NCBI GenBank assembly: GCA_015039315.1
Contig: WIDE01000148.1
Location: 24,035 to 44,630 of the forward strand
Reading direction: 5' to 3'
From: Clavulina sp. PMI_390
Taxonomy: Eukaryota > Basidiomycota > Agaricomycetes > Cantharellales > Hydnaceae
Length of the DNA stretch: 20,596 nt
Shown here piece by piece: positions 18,656-20,596 of the stretch (positions within the stretch are counted from its first letter, which is position 1; every line of letters starts with the position of its first letter). Under the pieces are notes generated by a model. It was not told the origin of the DNA. It saw only the letters and a list, made by a program, of their open reading frames with translations, and searched no databases. Position numbers and translations under genes: made by a program.

Positions 18656-20596
18656 GCGTGTGCGCATCATGAGAAAGTAGATCACCTCGTCTATCGGGGT
18701 TCAGATGGTAGAAGAGCCTGATTTTCCTTTTTCCTTCTTCCGAGAAACAATTCCCTTGACCTTGGCTTCTGCTTGAATTGATGTCCTATGATTTTATGTC
18801 CATGCTCATGTCTCGTGATTTCTCTTCCCGTCATTGTATTCCTTTCCCCCTAAGCTCTATAGTCATGCCGTTATTGATCTGCTGTTTCTGTTCAAACCCC
18901 TTTTCCACTTCCTGGGAGCCTCTTTTGTGCTTCCCCCTACATTTCGACTAGTTTATAGGAAGATAACACGGACTATCACGATACTGTATCTATAGCCACT
19001 TTCCTTGATTTGGAATCTCATGGACCTTCCTGGTAATTAATGATAGATTGATGATGTGCACGAAAAGACTTCAATGATGCGACACTCATAGGTCTGTTTC
19101 GTGCCTTTATTATATTCGGGTCCCAACTCTCCCTTGGCACTCTCGATGCGGATGTGATGATGAGTTATATGTTCCACAGCAAGAACGTCCCTGCTCAGCT
19201 GACTGTTGGAAGCTGCCCTCTATTTCTTGCTGGGTAACTCCGCTCGCCCAAGCCCCAAAGGCCCATCTCTGGTTCTGAATCCCGGCGCCGGCGCACGTAA
19301 TACGTCAGAAAACGGTTGTTTCCCTTTCGTCCCTCCACTTCCGTGGGGATTCTCCCCTCCTCGGATTGGACGCCGATCGAGCCGTCCCAGATTCCCGATC
19401 GCCCTCGAAATACCCGTGTCAGGGGCTCATCCCCCATCAGCGCAGGCGATCCCTCCTGCCAGAGATGGGCATATTGACAGACAACTGACGTGACAGACGG
19501 GCAGCAGCTCAAACCAGCTGACAGCGAAGTATATGTTCCGCGTGTGAGCCATGCAGGATGGAGGGCCGTCCCTATCAAATTGTACTGTATACTATTACCA
19601 CAGAGTCCCATGTCCGCTTTGAGTAATTTCCTCGCGAGGCTGGGATGGACTGGGCAGACGGGACGAGTGACGATTTGCCTCACTTGGCTCGAAATGGGAA
19701 GCTTGAATGTCAACTCGGTAATGTTAATATGAGTGGATGATGCGTAGCTTACCGAGATTGCAAGGCACCGGCACTTCGGCCTCGCGAGGCTTCACTGTGA
19801 TCGGGCTCGGGCTCCAGCGCTCACTTGCATTGCATTCAGACACACACTGAATAGAACCGCTCAAGGTACGGAAAATAACAGTTCGTGCGAGGTTTCATGG
19901 CCTCGTGTGAGCATGCTAGTCAATACGTGTGAATGAATGAGGATTGGGGAGTGGCATCATTCGGAAACATCCTTATTGCCTCAGAGCAATTGTCGAAAAC
20001 TGGCACCGCCGCAGCTTTTTTTCCCTCGTGCTGATAGAGCTGCAGCGGAGCAACTTGTCCGGAATTCAGTTTAGGCGAGTCGATTGCAAACGTGCCTAGG
20101 CGGTTGGAATGTCCCCGTGAATGGACTTCAAATTCACGGATGAGTCTCAGTGCAGCGCTCGAGACTAGCTCGTTTGCCTTGGAGGCCCCACATTGATTTT
20201 GAGGCCCACTATTACAAGTTTTGTTCCGCCGTTGAGCGTAGACTTTGCTCGTGACTGACACGGGAAAAGACGGTTGAATTGTCTATTCACGCTGCGTGGG
20301 AAACATGTACACGGCCATCAACAAGTTGTTTGTCGTGTATGTTGACTCTCAAGTGATCCATCCACTTGGTCTCAGGCGAACGGGAGCAGGAAATATGAAT
20401 ACATCGCACGTTGGTTGAGACTCTCATCTCTTCTATATCATCGCCGCGGAAAGCCGTTCAATCTGTTGGGATCCACTCCCCCGGCGACAATCTAAAGATT
20501 TCCACCATGATTTTCGAAGCTAGATATTTAGCTTTGAAGGAGTTTCTGTTTAGGAGTCGCGATTCATTTCAATTATCATGCCCCTAATCATGATCA
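18656..20596. other. 3' flank and intergenic region with no supported gene
   Basis: The first several hundred bases are T-rich and likely contain the 3' UTR of the homeodomain gene. I see no clear AATAAA. Two minus-strand open frames (19195-19713, 172 codons; 19920-20261, 113 codons) have no recognisable domain or splice partners. Near 19487 there is a TGACGTGA motif and nearby CAGCTGACAGC segments, which could belong to a promoter of a gene beyond the window. No RNA gene was recognised. Confidence 0.4.

Noticed and set aside
19195..19713. 172-codon open frame on the minus strand
   Set aside because: The reading is low in recognisable motifs, the plus strand is also open over half of it (19206-19493), and GC-rich sequence favours chance open frames.
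19920..20261. 113-codon open frame on the minus strand
   Set aside because: No family resemblance and no promoter or intron signals that I could identify.
1..20596. Transposons, CRISPR arrays and tRNA genes
   Set aside because: No transposase, reverse transcriptase or terminal repeats were recognised, no regularly spaced repeats were seen, and no tRNA B-box with a matching A-box was found by eye.

Overview
The window looks like nuclear DNA of a filamentous basidiomycete. The evidence is many short GT-AG introns (63-157 bp in most gene models), pyrimidine-rich upstream regions, and a very long, low-complexity TALE homeodomain regulator. I cannot name the species. All supported genes are on the + strand.

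Region 1 (1 to about 8000) is a partly decayed tandem gene cluster. It starts with the last 60 codons of a short-chain dehydrogenase/reductase (SDR) gene. Next come an intact four-exon thioredoxin-fold gene (copy A, 1470-2046), a second SDR copy with several lesions (3124-4647), a second intact thioredoxin-fold gene (copy B, 5919-6483) and a broken third thioredoxin-fold copy (C, 7441-7950). The SDR-end-to-thioredoxin spacing is almost the same in both repeats (about 1.29 and 1.27 kb), and matching points are about 4.45-4.52 kb apart. This fits an old tandem duplication of an SDR plus thioredoxin-like pair. Both intact thioredoxin-like genes predict 111-residue proteins that keep the cis-proline region but lack the catalytic CxxC motif. 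This divergent pair is the most unusual biology in the window.

Region 2 (about 8000-12215) has no gene I can support. It holds short repeats, a pyrimidine-rich tract and what may be the long upstream region of the genes that follow.

Region 3 (12216-18655) carries two exons of a disordered Ser/Pro/Asp-rich protein (12216-13285). After about 1.15 kb come three exons of a TALE/KNOX-type homeodomain transcription factor (14438-18655). The two blocks can be spliced in phase into one 1586-residue protein, but the 1152-bp intron this needs is long for such a genome, so they may be two genes. The homeodomain is split by an intron inside the recognition helix, between the Asn of W-M-I-N and A-R-R-R, and that intron contains 31 consecutive T.

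Region 4 (18656-20596) is the 3' flank and an intergenic stretch in which I see no convincing gene.

Exon boundaries were read by eye from splice signals, phase agreement and similarity between copies. No alignments or database searches were run.
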